From NCBI GenBank assembly GCA_024224155.1, contig JAAENP010000129.1, positions 1-35,610 on the forward strand: DNA of 35,610 nt. The letters are read 5' to 3'. Below the pieces are notes generated by a model. The model did not search any database and was not told where the DNA came from. It was given only the letters and a program-made list of their open reading frames with translations. Source of the DNA: a bacterium (lineage in GTDB: Bacteria > Acidobacteriota > Thermoanaerobaculia > Multivoradales > JAHEKO01). Position numbers and translations under genes: made by a program. This document shows, piece by piece, positions 34,551-35,610 of the stretch (its first letter is position 1; each line of letters begins with the position of its first letter).

Positions 34551-34967
34551 CTAGGTGCCTTCGGTCACCAGCCCGATCTGGGTGATGCCGCCGTTGTGCA
34601 GAATGTCGAGAACCTCGATGATCTTGCCGTAGGGGAGATCCCGATCACCCTTGAGAAACAGACTCTTGTCGCCGCGCGCGGTCAATAGGGGAGTCAGCCG
34701 CTCGACGAGCTGACTCGGATGGATCGGCTTGTCCTGAACGAACACCAGACCTTGCTCGTTCATCGACAACACCAGGGGATCGTCGACTCGCGTGGGCAGG
34801 GTTTCGGCATCGGCTTCGGGAAGATTCACTTCGATACCTTGATGCAACATGGGTGCCGCGATCATGAAGATGATCAGCAGGACCATCATGACGTCGACGA
34901 GTGGGGTCACGTTGATTTCGGCCAGCAGCGGTTCCTCGTCGCCGGCGGGCATGAGACTGAAGGCCAT
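34551..34967 (-). CDS. tolR: TolR/ExbD-family protein
   Basis: 138 aa. Starts with LMPAGDEEPLLAEINVTPLV and a single helix containing the conserved proton-binding aspartate (PLVDVMMVLLIIFMIAAPML), then a periplasmic domain (EVNLPEADAETLPTR, VFVQDKPIHPSQLVERL). Partners with TolQ in the proton channel. It starts 21 bases after the tolQ stop. Confidence 0.95.
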   Translation of the reverse strand: MAFSLMPAGDEEPLLAEINVTPLVDVMMVLLIIFMIAAPMLHQGIEVNLPEADAETLPTRVDDPLVLSMNEQGLVFVQDKPIHPSQLVERLTPLLTARGDKSLFLKGDRDLPYGKIIEVLDILHNGGITQIGLVTEGT

Positions 34968-34988
34968 CGCGGTCTCCTGCTGTTTGCT

Positions 34989-35610
34989 CTAAGTGAAATT
35001 CCGCTCCGCCAAGTTGATGAACTCGAGCAGGAAATCTTCCATCTCGACGCGCATCTGGCGAATGCGATTGACGTAGTAGTTGAAGCCGATCAATGCCGGA
35101 ATGGCCGCGGCCAGCCCGGCCGCGGTATTGATCAGGGCCTCCGCGATCCCCGGCGCGACGGTCGCGAGGGACGTCGAGCCGGTGACGCCGATATCGCGAA
35201 AGGCGATCATGATCCCCCAGACGGTTCCGAACAGACCGATGAAGGGACTCGCCGCCGCCGTGGTCGCGAGAAAGGGCGTACCGCGGCTGAGGACCGTCTG
35301 CTCGACGCTGATGGCTCGTCTCAGGCTGCGCCGGAGGCTCTCGAGCGAACGAATCTGGTAGCCGGTGCCACCGGCTGTTATCTCCTGGTCGGCCGCTTTG
35401 ATTTGCGTATCCAGCTCGGCGTAGCCGGCCTGGAACAGGCCGACCAGCGGTGAGGCCGACAGGCGGGCCGCCGCCGCGTTGACTTCACTAAAACGCTGGC
35501 TGGCCCGGAAGACCTCCATGAACTCTCGAGTCTGCGTCGCGATCCTGCGCAGCTGAAAGAACTTGCCGAGCATGATGCTCCAGGTCACGATCGACATCAC
35601 GCCGAGGACC
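34989..35610 (-). CDS. tolQ: TolQ/ExbB/MotA-family protein, C-terminal part (cut by window edge)
   Basis: Inner-membrane stator of the Tol system. The frame stays open to the right edge, so the N-terminus is missing; an internal in-frame start at 35600 is not the true start. Visible: first helix (IVTWSIMLGKF), the long cytoplasmic loop (36-110), then the conserved second and third helices (FLATTAAASPFIGLFGTVWG, ALINTAAGLAAAIPALIGF) that form the channel with TolR. Confidence 0.93.
   Translation of the reverse strand, partial: VLGVMSIVTWSIMLGKFFQLRRIATQTREFMEVFRASQRFSEVNAAAARLSASPLVGLFQAGYAELDTQIKAADQEITAGGTGYQIRSLESLRRSLRRAISVEQTVLSRGTPFLATTAAASPFIGLFGTVWGIMIAFRDIGVTGSTSLATVAPGIAEALINTAAGLAAAIPALIGFNYYVNRIRQMRVEMEDFLLEFINLAERNFT

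Overview
This GC-rich window (most codons end in G or C) comes from a Gram-negative bacterium with an outer membrane: it carries a Tol-Pal operon and LptE. The mix of secreted PKD, beta-helix and subtilisin proteins, a split complex I operon and a carbamoyltransferase/SxtJ/DUF5989 module suggests an Acidobacteriota-like or other deep soil or sediment lineage. That placement is inference; no rRNA is present.

Layout. (1) 1-6069, minus strand: a nuo operon in the order A-E-F-G-H-J-K-L (L cut by the window edge). NuoB, C, D and I, exactly the quinone (Q) module, are not in it. (2) 6220-11490: tRNA-Leu(CAG) on the minus strand, then on the plus strand an RNase II/R-family exonuclease, a lipoprotein, Der GTPase, an IHF/HU protein, a MerR-type regulator and tRNA-Pro(GGG). 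(3) 11491-22001: a loosely packed accessory region. It starts right after tRNA-Pro and holds two decayed tyrosine-recombinase C-termini, small membrane or exported proteins, a receiver protein with a cysteine-rich tail, a secreted beta-helix protein, a PKD-repeat protein, an S8 protease, several gene fragments and many inverted repeats. (4) 22002-26755: an SGNH hydrolase facing a minus-strand trio (carbamoyltransferase-methyltransferase fusion, SxtJ-like membrane protein, DUF5989 protein). This matches the gene content of the sxtI-J-K-L block of saxitoxin clusters. (5) 27016-30536: nusB-leuS-lptE, with a good sigma-70 type promoter beside a palindromic repeat. (6) 30576-35610, minus strand: tolQ (cut)-tolR-tolA-tolB-pal-cpoB followed by rpsT, which has its own promoter.

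How they work together. The housekeeping blocks cover respiration, RNA decay, ribosome assembly, translation and envelope constriction. The most interesting part is the sxtIJKL-like module, whose joint function is not established outside toxin clusters and whose carbamoyltransferase here also carries a zinc ribbon and a SAM-methyltransferase domain. The complex I operon missing precisely its Q module is the second point to follow up.
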